Positions 55,514-63,947 of a stretch of 64,000 nucleotides of DNA are shown one piece after another. Both the position numbers and the translations under genes were made by a program. Under the pieces are notes generated by a model. It saw only the letters and a program-made list of their open reading frames with translations. It was not told the DNA's origin and made no database searches. The stretch spans positions 101,439-165,438 of the forward strand of contig JANQJR010000066.1 in the NCBI GenBank assembly GCA_028281525.1, in the 5' to 3' direction. The stretch comes from Magnetovibrio sp. (GTDB lineage: Bacteria; Pseudomonadota; Alphaproteobacteria; Rhodospirillales; Magnetovibrionaceae). Numbering within the stretch: the stretch's first letter is position 1; each line of letters begins with the position of its first letter.

Positions 55514-56986
55514 ATGAGTACGGATGTAACGTGCGATATCTGCGTCATCGGCGCGGGTTCCGGCGGATTGTCGGTGGCGGCCGGTGCGGTGCAAATGGGC
55601 GCCAGCGTGGTGCTGATCGAAAAAGCCAAGATGGGCGGCGATTGCCTCAACACCGGCTGCGTTCCGTCCAAGGCTTTGCTGGCGGCGGGGCATGCGGCCA
55701 ACGCCGCGCGCCGCGCGGACCGCTTTGGCATTCAAACCGGCGAGGTCAGCGCCGACGGCGCAAAAGTCTTCGCCCATGTCCATGACGTGATTGCGGGCAT
55801 CGAACCCCATGACAGCGTGGAACGTTTCGAGGGCTTGGGCGTCACCGTGATCCAAGGCGAGGGCCGCTTCACCGGGCCTAATACGGTGGAGGCCACCGAA
55901 GCGGACGGGACGCAAAAAAAGATACGCGCAAAAAAGTTCGTCATCGCCACCGGTTCCAGCGCTTTCGTGCCGCCCATCGATGGGTTGGATGGCCTGGGCG
56001 GGCCGGGTGGGCAAAGCGATTCAGGCGTGCTCACCAACGAAAACGTTTTTGAACTGGCTGAGATACCGCGCCACCTGATCGTTGTCGGCGGCGGCCCCAT
56101 TGGCTGTGAGCTGGCCCAGGCGTTTCGCCACTTGGGCGCGGACGTCACGGTGCTGGAGATGTTCAAGATCCTGCCCAAGGACGATCCGGACCTGGTGCGC
56201 GTAGTGCGCAACCGCTTGTTGGAAGACGGTGTGGTGATCCACGAAGGGGTGCGTGTGGTGCGCGCTCAAGGAGGCCCGGGCGCTCCGGAAATCGTGTGCG
56301 AGGACGGGGATGGACGTGAGCATGTGATCCAGGGCAGCCATGTCCTGGTGGCCGCGGGACGGCGGCCCAATGTGATGAACCTGGGGCTTGAGCACGCCGG
56401 TGTTGATTTCTCCCCGAAAGGGATTGAGGTGGACGGGCGGCTGCGCACGTCGAACAAGCGCATATTCGCCATCGGCGATGTGATCGGCGGCCTGCAGTTC
56501 ACCCACGTGGCGGGCTATCATGCCGGCATCGTGATCCGCAATGCGCTGTTCAAGCTTCCGGCCAAAGCCAAGCTCGACCATGTGCCATGGGTGACCTACA
56601 CCGACCCCGAACTGGCGCAGGCGGGGCTCACCGAGGCACAAGCGCGCGAGACCTTTGGTGGTTCTATCCGCGTGCTCACCTGGGAGTTCGCGGAAAACGA
56701 CCGCGCCCGGGCGGAAAAGGATACCGAAGGGTTGATTAAGGTGGTGACCTCGTCCAAAGGCAAAATCCTGGGCGCCGGCATTGCCGGGCCCCACGGCGGG
56801 GAACTGATCCAGCCGTGGGTTTTGGCGTTGGAACAAGGCCTCAAGATCGGTGCGATGGCGTCCACCATCGCGCCGTATCCGACGCTGGGCGAAGTCTCCA
56901 AACGCGCGGCGGGCAGCTATTACACCCCATCTCTGTTTTCGGAGCGCACACGCAAAATCGTCAGATTCCTGCTAAAATATTTCTGA
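55514..56986 (+). CDS. MerA-like FAD-dependent disulfide oxidoreductase
   Basis: A 490-residue flavoprotein of the dihydrolipoamide dehydrogenase/mercuric reductase class. The FAD-binding GAGSGGLSVA leads to the redox-active pair in GGDCLNTGCVPSK (about 43-55). The NAD(P)H motif is VVGGGPIGCELAQAF (about 187-201), and the second FAD motif RIFAIGDV. Near the C-terminus APYPTLGE replaces the HAHPTLxE of lipoamide dehydrogenase, putting Tyr where the catalytic His would be, as in mercuric reductase. It lacks the C-terminal Cys pair of MerA. The substrate is therefore unknown. The start is ATG at 55514. Confidence 0.85.
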   Translation: MSTDVTCDICVIGAGSGGLSVAAGAVQMGASVVLIEKAKMGGDCLNTGCVPSKALLAAGHAANAARRADRFGIQTGEVSADGAKVFAHVHDVIAGIEPHDSVERFEGLGVTVIQGEGRFTGPNTVEATEADGTQKKIRAKKFVIATGSSAFVPPIDGLDGLGGPGGQSDSGVLTNENVFELAEIPRHLIVVGGGPIGCELAQAFRHLGADVTVLEMFKILPKDDPDLVRVVRNRLLEDGVVIHEGVRVVRAQGGPGAPEIVCEDGDGREHVIQGSHVLVAAGRRPNVMNLGLEHAGVDFSPKGIEVDGRLRTSNKRIFAIGDVIGGLQFTHVAGYHAGIVIRNALFKLPAKAKLDHVPWVTYTDPELAQAGLTEAQARETFGGSIRVLTWEFAENDRARAEKDTEGLIKVVTSSKGKILGAGIAGPHGGELIQPWVLALEQGLKIGAMASTIAPYPTLGEVSKRAAGSYYTPSLFSERTRKIVRFLLKYF

Positions 56987-57016
56987 TGGTGAGTCCGCTG
57001 GTGGGGGGATCTCGAA

Positions 57017-57913
57017 ATGGCGAGCGAAAACACCCCGAAAAAGAAAACCAGTTACCGCGCCATGACGTCCCTGGTGACCACCTGGGCGTTCGTTATCGCG
57101 ACGGTGACCGGCGTGGTTCTATTCATCATGCCCAAAGGCCGGGTGGCCTATTGGATTGAATGGGAATTGTTCGCGCTCACCAAGGAAGCTTGGGGAGAGT
57201 TGCACCTCATCTTCGCCGTGGTGTTCGTGATCGTTGGCGTGACGCATCTGATCTACAACTGGAAACCGTTCAAAAACTATTTGGCGGAGCGTATCAAAGA
57301 CAGTGCCGGCAGCCACGTGCATGTGAAAAAGACGGTGTATGGTTCTCTGGCCATCATCTTGGTGTTTTTCGGTCTGTCGATCTACAACCTGCCGCCCGCG
57401 AGTTGGGTGTTCGATCTGGAAGACGCGATCAAGCAAAGCTGGATCGCCGACCCTGATTTTGAGCCGCCTTTCGGCCACGCAGAAGAGGTCTCCCTACCGG
57501 GCTTTAGCCAACGTCAGTTCATCGACTTGAACGAAGCTTTGGCGGCGTTGAAGGCGGCGGGGATCGAGGTGCCCGATAAACGCATGAAGCTCAAGGACAT
57601 CGCCGCGCTCAATTCCATCACGCCGTTGGATGTGTATCGTGCCATCAAGCATCTGGAAAAGCGTCCGGACATCAAATCGCGCCTCACCCCCGCCGACGTC
57701 GAGGCGTGGTTCGCCGGGACCGGCTTGGGACGCAAGACTTTGGCGCAGGTGGCCGAGGAGCTGTCCATGGACCTGCCCACAGCCCAGGCGCGCCTGAAGC
57801 GGGCAGGGGTCGAGGCCCAAGCGCAGGACAAGCTCAAAGCCATCGCCGAGATACACGGCATGGAACCCAACGATATGGTAAAAATTCTGCTCATCGAAGG
57901 ATATCGTCCGTGA
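57017..57913 (+). CDS. DUF4405 membrane protein with helical cytoplasmic domain
   Basis: A 298-residue protein. Three membrane helices (about 15-36, 52-77 and 96-118) with His in ELHLIFAVVFVIVGVTHLIYNWKPF fit the DUF4405 cytochrome b-like family. A soluble region of about 170 residues follows, with repeated short helical units (GIEVPDKRMKLKDIAALNSITPLDVY, GLGRKTLAQVAEEL, GVEAQAQDKLKAIAEIHGMEP) of helix-turn-helix look. It presumably carries heme in the membrane. Its stop overlaps the start of tam. Confidence 0.75.
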   Translation: MASENTPKKKTSYRAMTSLVTTWAFVIATVTGVVLFIMPKGRVAYWIEWELFALTKEAWGELHLIFAVVFVIVGVTHLIYNWKPFKNYLAERIKDSAGSHVHVKKTVYGSLAIILVFFGLSIYNLPPASWVFDLEDAIKQSWIADPDFEPPFGHAEEVSLPGFSQRQFIDLNEALAALKAAGIEVPDKRMKLKDIAALNSITPLDVYRAIKHLEKRPDIKSRLTPADVEAWFAGTGLGRKTLAQVAEELSMDLPTAQARLKRAGVEAQAQDKLKAIAEIHGMEPNDMVKILLIEGYRP

Positions 57914-58710
57914 GCCAGAACAATCCCGACAGTTGGGACCCAGTGCGCTATCTGAAATATGCCGGCCAGCGGGTGCGCCCGGCGCTGGACTTGCTGGCGC
58001 GCATTCCGCTGGAGAACGCGCACACCATCACCGACTTAGGCTGCGGCCCCGGCAACGTGGTGGAGCATTTATCGGTGCGGTTTCCAGGCGCGCGTATCAC
58101 CGGTGTGGACAATTCCGCCGAAATGCTCAACCAAGCCAAATCCAATCACGGCGACACGGCCGACTGGGTTCAGGCGGATGTTGCCGGTTGGTCGCCGAAG
58201 GAGCCGCAGGATATGATTTATTCCAACGCCGCGCTGCATTGGCTGGACCACCACGAGGGTGTGTTTTCACGCCTGGCCGGTTTCGTGAAACCCGGGGGGG
58301 TACTGGCGGTGCAGATGCCCAACCAGTTCGCCGAGCCGTCCCATGCGCTGATGCGTCAGGTGGCCGAGCATGGCCCGTGGGCGGAGACCCTGAAACCGTT
58401 GTTGCGCGAAGCCCCTGTGGCGGAGCCGGGCCGGTATTACGATTGGCTGGCCCCGCTGTGCGACAGTGTCGATATCTGGCAGACTGCCTATATGCAAGTG
58501 ATGGAAGGCGACGACCCGGTGCTGGATTGGATTTCATCGACCGCTCTGGCCCCGTTGCGCGATGCTTTGGCCCCGGATCAGCGCGGCCCGTTTCGCGACG
58601 CGGTGGGTGCGGAGTTACGGCGCGCCTACCCCAAGCGGGTGGATGGCAAAACCCTGTTTGCGTTTCGCCGTTTGTTCATCGTTGCGATCAAAGGAACGGT
58701 GAAAGGTTAG
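57910..58710 (+). CDS. tam: Trans-aconitate 2-methyltransferase
   Basis: A 266-residue SAM-dependent class I methyltransferase. Motif I ITDLGCGPGNVVEHL (about 39-53), the SAM acid in ITGVDNSAEML and the Tam-typical YSNAALHWLDHHEGVF and GGVLAVQMPNQFAEPSH are present. It methylates trans-aconitate, an inhibitor of the citric acid cycle. The start is GTG at 57910, overlapping the DUF4405 stop (GTGA), so the two genes are coupled. The open frame continues upstream inside DUF4405 but without conserved content. Confidence 0.88.
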   Translation: MSQNNPDSWDPVRYLKYAGQRVRPALDLLARIPLENAHTITDLGCGPGNVVEHLSVRFPGARITGVDNSAEMLNQAKSNHGDTADWVQADVAGWSPKEPQDMIYSNAALHWLDHHEGVFSRLAGFVKPGGVLAVQMPNQFAEPSHALMRQVAEHGPWAETLKPLLREAPVAEPGRYYDWLAPLCDSVDIWQTAYMQVMEGDDPVLDWISSTALAPLRDALAPDQRGPFRDAVGAELRRAYPKRVDGKTLFAFRRLFIVAIKGTVKG

Positions 58711-58717
58711 GTATGCC

Positions 58718-58873
58718 ATGGACTTAAACCTCATCGTCGAGTCCGTTGGGTGGCCCGCGCTGGCCATTATGCTGGTGTTTTTCGGCTTCACCGTGTGGTG
58801 GGGCTTCGCGCCCAAACGCAGGCGGGATGAGGAGCCCCGCGATGATTCCGAAAAGCCCCCTTGGGAGCTCTAA
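58718..58873 (+). CDS. CcoQ-like membrane microprotein
   Basis: A 51-residue protein starting 7 bases after tam. One membrane helix (PALAIMLVFFGFTVWWGF) is followed by KRRRDEEP and an acidic tail. The layout matches small subunits such as CcoQ of cbb3 oxidase, but no oxidase genes are near. The ATG at 58718 is chosen because the overlapping ATG at 58713 stops after four codons. The role is unknown. Confidence 0.5.
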   Translation: MDLNLIVESVGWPALAIMLVFFGFTVWWGFAPKRRRDEEPRDDSEKPPWEL

Positions 58874-58893
58874 AGGTTGGGAAGTCTAAAGGG

Positions 58894-59085
58894 ATGAGCG
58901 AAGAAGACGCGATGACCTTGGTGGCGTTTCTGGCGCCGCCCTGGTTTTTGGCGGGCTCCGCCGGGGTGGTCGTCTTCGTCCTGTGGGCGCTGGGCTGGGC
59001 CGATGCTTCACGCCGCTGCAATGCCGGCGGTGGCGGCAGCGGCGATGGCTGGGATGGGTGCGGTGGCGACGGGGACGATGGTTGA
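58894..59085 (+). CDS. Membrane microprotein with Gly/Asp/Cys-rich tail
   Basis: A 63-residue protein. One membrane helix (FLAGSAGVVVFVLWALGW) is followed by ASRRCNAGGGGSGDGWDGCGGDGDDG. Gly-rich tails with spaced Cys occur on several small bacterial membrane proteins, but the family is not clear. It lies 20 bases after the CcoQ-like gene. The start is the ATG at 58894, preceded by AAAGGG; the open frame before it overlaps the previous gene's end. Confidence 0.5.
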   Translation: MSEEDAMTLVAFLAPPWFLAGSAGVVVFVLWALGWADASRRCNAGGGGSGDGWDGCGGDGDDG

Positions 59086-59170
59086 GGTTGAAAATGTTCT
59101 CATCAGCGCCGTAAGTTTTGCAATTTCGTGAATTTTGATGTATTGTGCACTGCAGCATAAAAAGAGCAAG

Positions 59171-59203
59171 CAGAGCTCCCCCAGAGCTCCCCCAGAGCTC
59201 CCC
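59171..59203 (+). repeat. Three perfect 11-base tandem repeats upstream of panB
   Basis: CAGAGCTCCCC is repeated three times without error, ending 27 bases before the panB ATG. The period is about one helical turn. It may be a regulator-binding array or a slippage-prone tract. Confidence 0.8.
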
Positions 59204-59230
59204 ACGAGGGAACCGGCCAACGGAGGCATC

Positions 59231-60091
59231 ATGAGCACACACAAATCCATCGACATCGATGGCGCCATGCGCCGTCTCACCGTTCCGGATATCCGTGCGC
59301 GCAAACGCCGCGACGGGGCCGAGCCTTTGGTGTGTCTGACGGCGTACACGGTTCTGACCGCGCGCCTTTTGGATGCGCATACGGACCTGTTGTTGGTGGG
59401 CGATAGCCTCGGCATGGTGCTTTATGGCCTCGACACCACCGTCGGCGTGACCATGGACATGATGGTTCTGCACGGCCAAGCGGTGATGCGTGGCGCCAAG
59501 CGCTCTTGCGTGATCGTCGATATGCCGTTCGGGTCCTACCAGGAAAGCCCCGAAGTGGCGTTCCGCAATGCGGCGCGCATCATGAAGGAAGTGGGCTGCG
59601 CGGGTGTGAAGATCGAAGGCGGCGCGGAAATGGCCGAAACCGTCAAGTTTCTGACGGAACGCGGTATTCCGGTGATGGCGCATGTCGGGCTGCTGCCCCA
59701 GTCGGTCAACACCGCGGGCGGCTTCAAGGCCCAAGGCCGCGGTGACGCGGCTGCGGAAAAGATCGTGCAAGACGCCAAGGCCGTGGCGGGTGCCGGTGCG
59801 TTCGCCGTGGTGGTCGAGGGCACGTGGGAGCCGGTGGCGCGGCGCATCACCGAGGAGATCGACATTCCCACCATCGGCATCGGCGGCTCGCCTGCCTGTG
59901 ACGGCCAGATTCTGGTGACCGAGGACATGGCCGGCCTGTTCACCGACTTCAAACCGAAATTCGTCAAGCGCTACATGGATCTCGGCTCCGGCCTCGCCGA
60001 AGCGGCCCGCCAATATGCCGAGGAGGTGCGCAGCGGCGCATTTCCCGCCGAAGAGCACTGTTTTGGCGTGAAAGCGAAAGACAAATCCTGA
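59231..60091 (+). CDS. panB: Ketopantoate hydroxymethyltransferase
   Basis: A 286-residue TIM-barrel enzyme, the first step of pantothenate synthesis, adding a hydroxymethyl group to 2-oxoisovalerate. Motifs: [34 protein letters not shown] (Mg-binding Asp), VKIEGGAEM (Lys/Glu) and [22 protein letters not shown]. The start is ATG at 59231 with CGGAGGCATC ahead; the frame upstream runs through the 11-base repeats and is not conserved. It is followed by panC after 45 bases. Confidence 0.96.
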   Translation: MSTHKSIDIDGAMRRLTVPDIRARKRRDGAEPLVCLTAYTVLTARLLDAHTDLLLVGDSLGMVLYGLDTTVGVTMDMMVLHGQAVMRGAKRSCVIVDMPFGSYQESPEVAFRNAARIMKEVGCAGVKIEGGAEMAETVKFLTERGIPVMAHVGLLPQSVNTAGGFKAQGRGDAAAEKIVQDAKAVAGAGAFAVVVEGTWEPVARRITEEIDIPTIGIGGSPACDGQILVTEDMAGLFTDFKPKFVKRYMDLGSGLAEAARQYAEEVRSGAFPAEEHCFGVKAKDKS

Positions 60092-60136
60092 TTGCCCCGA
60101 TACTATCCCCGATACAATCTTGGTGGGGGATTCGTC

Positions 60137-61000
60137 ATGAGCATCAAAACCGTTCGTACCGTTCAGGAACTCCGTGACATCGTGCGCTATTGGCGCGGTG
60201 AAGGCTTGAGTGTCGGCTTGGTGCCCACCATGGGCGCGCTGCATTTGGGACACTTGAGCCTGGTGCGCGCAGCCGAAAAAATGTGTGACCGGGTGGTGGT
60301 GACTTTGTTCGTCAATCCCACGCAATTCGGTGAAGACGAGGATTATTCCGACTATCCCCGCAATGAAGATCAAGACCGCGACTTGGTCGCGGCGGAAGGC
60401 GCACACGCCCTGTTTGCGCCGGATGTGGACGAGATGTATCCCGGCGGCTCCATCACCGAGGTCCATGTGCCGGGTCTGGATACCGTCTTGGAGGGTGAAC
60501 ACCGTCCCGGTCACTTCACCGGGGTTGCCACGGTGGTCACCAAGCTTTTGCTCCAGAGCCAAGCCGACCATGCGTTTTTCGGGGAAAAGGACTACCAGCA
60601 GCTGCAAGTGATCAAAGCCCTGGCCCGCGACCTGTGCATCCCCACCGAAATCCACGGCGTGCCCACGGTGCGCGAAAGCGATGGTTTGGCGCTGTCGTCG
60701 CGCAATCGCTACCTCTCGGATCAAGAGCGCGCCATCGCGCCGACGCTGAACGCTGTGTTGGTCCAAGTGGCGGCTGATTTCCGCGACGGCGGTTCGGGCG
60801 AAAACCTGTGCCGTGCGGCCCGGGCGGAATTGAAAAGCGCCGGGTTCGGCCCGGTGGACTATGTTGCCATCGTGGACGCCACCACCTTGCAACCCGTGGA
60901 AAGCCATGACGCCAATCGGCCCGCACGGGTATTGGCCGCGGCCACATTGGGCCGCGCGCGGCTCATCGATAATCTTCCGGTCGACAACATTCCCGTATGA
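60137..61000 (+). CDS. panC: Pantothenate synthetase
   Basis: A 287-residue adenylate-forming ligase joining pantoate and beta-alanine. The ATP-binding HxGH motif is in VPTMGALHLGHLSLV (about 28-42), FVNPTQFGEDEDYSDYPR follows, and the KMSKS-like region is ALSSRNRYLS. FFGEKDYQQLQVIKAL is also present. Length is normal. The start is the ATG at 60137. The stop overlaps the next gene by four bases. Confidence 0.96.
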   Translation: MSIKTVRTVQELRDIVRYWRGEGLSVGLVPTMGALHLGHLSLVRAAEKMCDRVVVTLFVNPTQFGEDEDYSDYPRNEDQDRDLVAAEGAHALFAPDVDEMYPGGSITEVHVPGLDTVLEGEHRPGHFTGVATVVTKLLLQSQADHAFFGEKDYQQLQVIKALARDLCIPTEIHGVPTVRESDGLALSSRNRYLSDQERAIAPTLNAVLVQVAADFRDGGSGENLCRAARAELKSAGFGPVDYVAIVDATTLQPVESHDANRPARVLAAATLGRARLIDNLPVDNIPV

Positions 61001-61425
61001 ACGGGTACCTCGGTCTTTTTGCATCGGCGTTTCTGGCCGCGACCATCCTGCCGTTTTCGTCCGAAGCCGTTTTGGCGGGGCTGAGCGTGGCCGGGGGGCG
61101 CGACGCCGCGCTGCTGTGGGCGGTGGCGACCGCGGGCAATACGCTGGGCGCGCTGGTCAACTGGATGCTGGGGCGTTGGTGCCTGCGCTGGCAGGACCGT
61201 ACATGGTTTCCGTTCAAGTCAGACGATTTGGAAAAGGCCGATAAGTGGTTCGCCAAATGGGGCGTGTGGTCTTTGCTGTTGAGCTGGGTGCCGGTGATCG
61301 GCGATCCCATCACCTTCGCCGCAGGGTTCCTGCGCGTTCATGTGGCGGTGTTCCTGGTGTTGGTGGTGATCGCCAAGGGCGGGCGGTACTTGGCCGTGTT
61401 GGCGATCGCTCACGGTTTCTTGTAA
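60997..61425 (+). CDS. YqaA-family membrane protein
   Basis: A 142-residue small DedA/VTT-superfamily protein of the YqaA type. It has ATILPFSSEAVLAGL near the N-terminus, TAGNTLGALVNWMLGRW in the middle and WVPVIGDPITFAAGFLRV with the conserved Pro-containing re-entrant loop. Four membrane helices are predicted. The ATG overlaps the panC stop (ATGA), so it is translationally coupled. The gene end overlaps the convergent dehydrogenase gene by 16 bases. Function unknown. Confidence 0.87.
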   Translation: MNGYLGLFASAFLAATILPFSSEAVLAGLSVAGGRDAALLWAVATAGNTLGALVNWMLGRWCLRWQDRTWFPFKSDDLEKADKWFAKWGVWSLLLSWVPVIGDPITFAAGFLRVHVAVFLVLVVIAKGGRYLAVLAIAHGFL

Positions 61426-62567
61426 GTGACCCGGTAAACGATACCTGCGGTATCGTCGCTGATCAGCAACGATCCGTCGGGCAGTTCCTCCAAATCCACC
61501 GGGCGGCCGGTGACGCGCTCTTGGGGTTGCAGCCAGCCTTCGATGAACGGCTCAACCCCTTGCACTTGGCCCGCGCCATCGAAGCGCACCCGCACGATGC
61601 GATAGCCCACCTTGGATGAGCGGTTCCAGGAGCCGCGCTGGGCGACGAAAGCATCGCCTTGGTATTCGGATGGGAACAGGCGTCCTTCGTAAAAGTCTAT
61701 GCCCAAAGGCGCGACGTGGGCTTGAAAGCGCGCCACCGGGGCGATTGTGCCCTGTGGCGGGGGCAGCATTTCGAAATGTGGCGTGCGGTCCTCGCCCCCA
61801 CCGTACCAGGGGAAACCGTAATGTCCGCCGGGAGCCAGCACATTCAACTCGTCCGGTGGGCTGTCGTCACCCATGCCGTCCGCGCCGTTGTCGGTGAAGT
61901 GGATGCGCCCCGTGCCGGGCTGGACGTCCAAACCGACGGTGTTGCGCACCCCGGTGGCGATGATCTCAGGATTTTGCCAATTGTCCGGCGTGAACTTCAG
62001 GATCGAGCCTTCGTATCCATGCAGGCTGCAGACGTTGCAGGCCGCGCCGACGCCCACGTAAAGCGCCCCGTCAGGCTGTCCGTTGTGGGGGCCGAAGCGG
62101 ATATAGCGGTTGCCGTGCCAGGACTTGTCCGGCAGGCGGTCGAACAGGACCTCCGGTCCTTTGCCGGGCAGGGCGTCGATGGACGGCACGTGATAACGGG
62201 TGAGGCGATGCTGTTCGGCGACGTAAAGGTAGCCGTCCTTCCAGGCAATACCATTGGGGGCTGTGAGGCCGCGCAGCAGCGGATATGTGGGGTACAGGCC
62301 GTCGTCGTCGCGCAAGGGCACGGCGTAGATCGTATCCGCGCGGGTGGAGACGAACACGACCCCCAGTTCGCGCGCCAGCACAAGGGTGCGGGCCTGGGGC
62401 ACATGGGCGAAGACTTCGATTTCGAAGCCTGACGGCAGGCGAAGTTCCGTGGTGATGTCCTTGGCTTTTGCCGCGGGGGAGGCCCATGGCGCCAGCACAA
62501 GACCCGCCAAGACGGCCCACCGGACCGGCTTGCCCAAATGTTGAAGGGTGACCGACAATGGAATCAT
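61410..62567 (-). CDS. PQQ-dependent sugar dehydrogenase family protein
   Basis: A 385-residue exported protein of the soluble glucose/sorbosone dehydrogenase beta-propeller family. A signal peptide (about 1-36, VLAGLVLAPWASPAAKA) precedes the mature start LRLPSGFEIEVFAHVPQARTL. Family motifs include GLTAPNGIAWKDGYLYVAE, GVGAACNVCSLHGYEGSILKF, VGLDVQPGTGRIHFTDNG, DELNVLAPGGHYGFPW and VTGRPVDLEELPDGSLLISDD. The ATG at 62567 is chosen. It is probably a periplasmic quinoprotein; the substrate and whether it truly binds PQQ are not shown by the sequence. Confidence 0.87.
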   Translation of the reverse strand: MIPLSVTLQHLGKPVRWAVLAGLVLAPWASPAAKAKDITTELRLPSGFEIEVFAHVPQARTLVLARELGVVFVSTRADTIYAVPLRDDDGLYPTYPLLRGLTAPNGIAWKDGYLYVAEQHRLTRYHVPSIDALPGKGPEVLFDRLPDKSWHGNRYIRFGPHNGQPDGALYVGVGAACNVCSLHGYEGSILKFTPDNWQNPEIIATGVRNTVGLDVQPGTGRIHFTDNGADGMGDDSPPDELNVLAPGGHYGFPWYGGGEDRTPHFEMLPPPQGTIAPVARFQAHVAPLGIDFYEGRLFPSEYQGDAFVAQRGSWNRSSKVGYRIVRVRFDGAGQVQGVEPFIEGWLQPQERVTGRPVDLEELPDGSLLISDDTAGIVYRVTYKKP

Positions 62568-62631
62568 TATAAAAATTGTGCGCTGAAGTGCGCCCAAGGG
62601 CAAGCCCGGAAAATGAAACCCACCCACAGAA

Positions 62632-62665
62632 AAACGCCCGCGCCGATTTGGCGGCGGGCGTTTTT
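62632..62665. terminator. Bidirectional intrinsic terminator
   Basis: AAAACGCCCGCGCC pairs with GGCGGCGGGCGTTTTT with one bulged base, giving a T-run on both strands. It lies past the FadL-family gene stop and upstream of the dehydrogenase gene start on the same strand. Confidence 0.85.
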
Positions 62666-62687
62666 GTATCAGGTGTATAGGAGCAGC

Positions 62688-63947
62688 CTAGAAATGGTAG
62701 GTGTAACCAACATCCAACTCCCACTGGTTCATTTCCAGATCGATCGAGTTGCCGCGGTGGTTGATGTTGTTGTCGTTGGTGGTCTTGTGATCGAAGGCGT
62801 GGACCAACGCCACCCCCAGTTCATGGCCGCCGCCGAACTTATAGGTCATGCCACCCGCCAAGTGCATTTGCGGCACGGCCGGGGCCAAAATGTTGAACAT
62901 GTTTTCAGTGTCTTCCATGGCCATGGAGTTCCAACTGAAACCGCCCCGGAAGGTCATGGCGTCGTCGTATGCGTATTGAGCGCCGAGCTTGAGCACGGTC
63001 ATGTCCTGCCAACCGAAACCCAGGCCGGTTTTGGTGCCCAAGCGGGCCGGGATGGTCGTCGCGCCGACGTTGTTGGAGTTCGACATGGAGCGCACATCGC
63101 TGTAGAAGATGCGCTTCAGGTCCGCGACAAGGGTCAACTTGTCGTCGTATTGGTAAGACGTTCCGAAGGTCAACGCGGCGGGGATGTCCAGGTCGCCGTC
63201 TTCGGCGAGCAGGCCCGCGTACTGATCGAATTCGGTCATGTAGGTGCGGGACTTGTAGGTCACGCCGAGGGATACTTTATCGGACGGCTTCACCAGCATG
63301 CCGACCGACGCACCGTAACCCCAAGAGTAATCATAACCATTGTCGGTCAGACGGCGGGAGTTGATGGAAACGGTGCCAAAGCCGGAAAGGCCTTTGGCTT
63401 CAAAACGTTGCCCGGCCAGTTGCGGGGTGATGCCGATGGTGACATTGTCCGACACCTTACGTGCATAGGTGAAGCCCAGCAGGGTCTGCGCCAAATCGAT
63501 ACCTGTGCCTTCGGTGCAGGTGCTGCCGGCAAAGATGCATTCACTGTAGTCGGTGTTCATACCGCCCTGGCCGGTGAACGTGATGCCCAGGGAATAATCG
63601 CCATAGTCGAAATTCACGCCTGCGGACGGAATCAGGAACCACTCGGACCCGCTTTGAAACTTACCGCTTGTCTGGAAAAAGCCTGTGGCCTGTTCCACGG
63701 TGGCCGCGCGGCGCGGCGAGAAGATCGACGCACCGACGTCGACGCGATTGCCGACATCAAGCATAGCCGCCGGGTTGTTGACCGCAGCTTGGGTGTCTTG
63801 GCTGAGAACCGTTCCCGCGCCGGCCATGCCTTTGGCGGCGTTGCCGTAGCCGTTGGAAAACATGCCGTCCGTGGCGTGTGCGGAACCGGCAAACATCAAA
63901 CCGGCGGTGACGCTGCTCATGAGAGCCAGCTTAAAAGTCTTCGTCAT
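62688..63947 (-). CDS. FadL/OmpP1-family outer-membrane transporter
   Basis: A 419-residue outer-membrane beta-barrel. The signal peptide (about 1-25, ALMSSVTAGLMFAGSAHA) is followed by the FadL N-terminal hatch, with TDGMFSNGYGNAAKGMAGAGTVLSQDTQAAVNNPAAM. About 14 amphipathic strands end in the barrel-closing WELDVGYTYHF with terminal Phe. Members carry long-chain fatty acids or other hydrophobic compounds across the outer membrane; the specificity here is unknown. Upstream, 63948-64000 carries its ribosome site (GGGGGAAATAAACC) and possibly the promoter. Confidence 0.9.
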   Translation of the reverse strand: MTKTFKLALMSSVTAGLMFAGSAHATDGMFSNGYGNAAKGMAGAGTVLSQDTQAAVNNPAAMLDVGNRVDVGASIFSPRRAATVEQATGFFQTSGKFQSGSEWFLIPSAGVNFDYGDYSLGITFTGQGGMNTDYSECIFAGSTCTEGTGIDLAQTLLGFTYARKVSDNVTIGITPQLAGQRFEAKGLSGFGTVSINSRRLTDNGYDYSWGYGASVGMLVKPSDKVSLGVTYKSRTYMTEFDQYAGLLAEDGDLDIPAALTFGTSYQYDDKLTLVADLKRIFYSDVRSMSNSNNVGATTIPARLGTKTGLGFGWQDMTVLKLGAQYAYDDAMTFRGGFSWNSMAMEDTENMFNILAPAVPQMHLAGGMTYKFGGGHELGVALVHAFDHKTTNDNNINHRGNSIDLEMNQWELDVGYTYHF

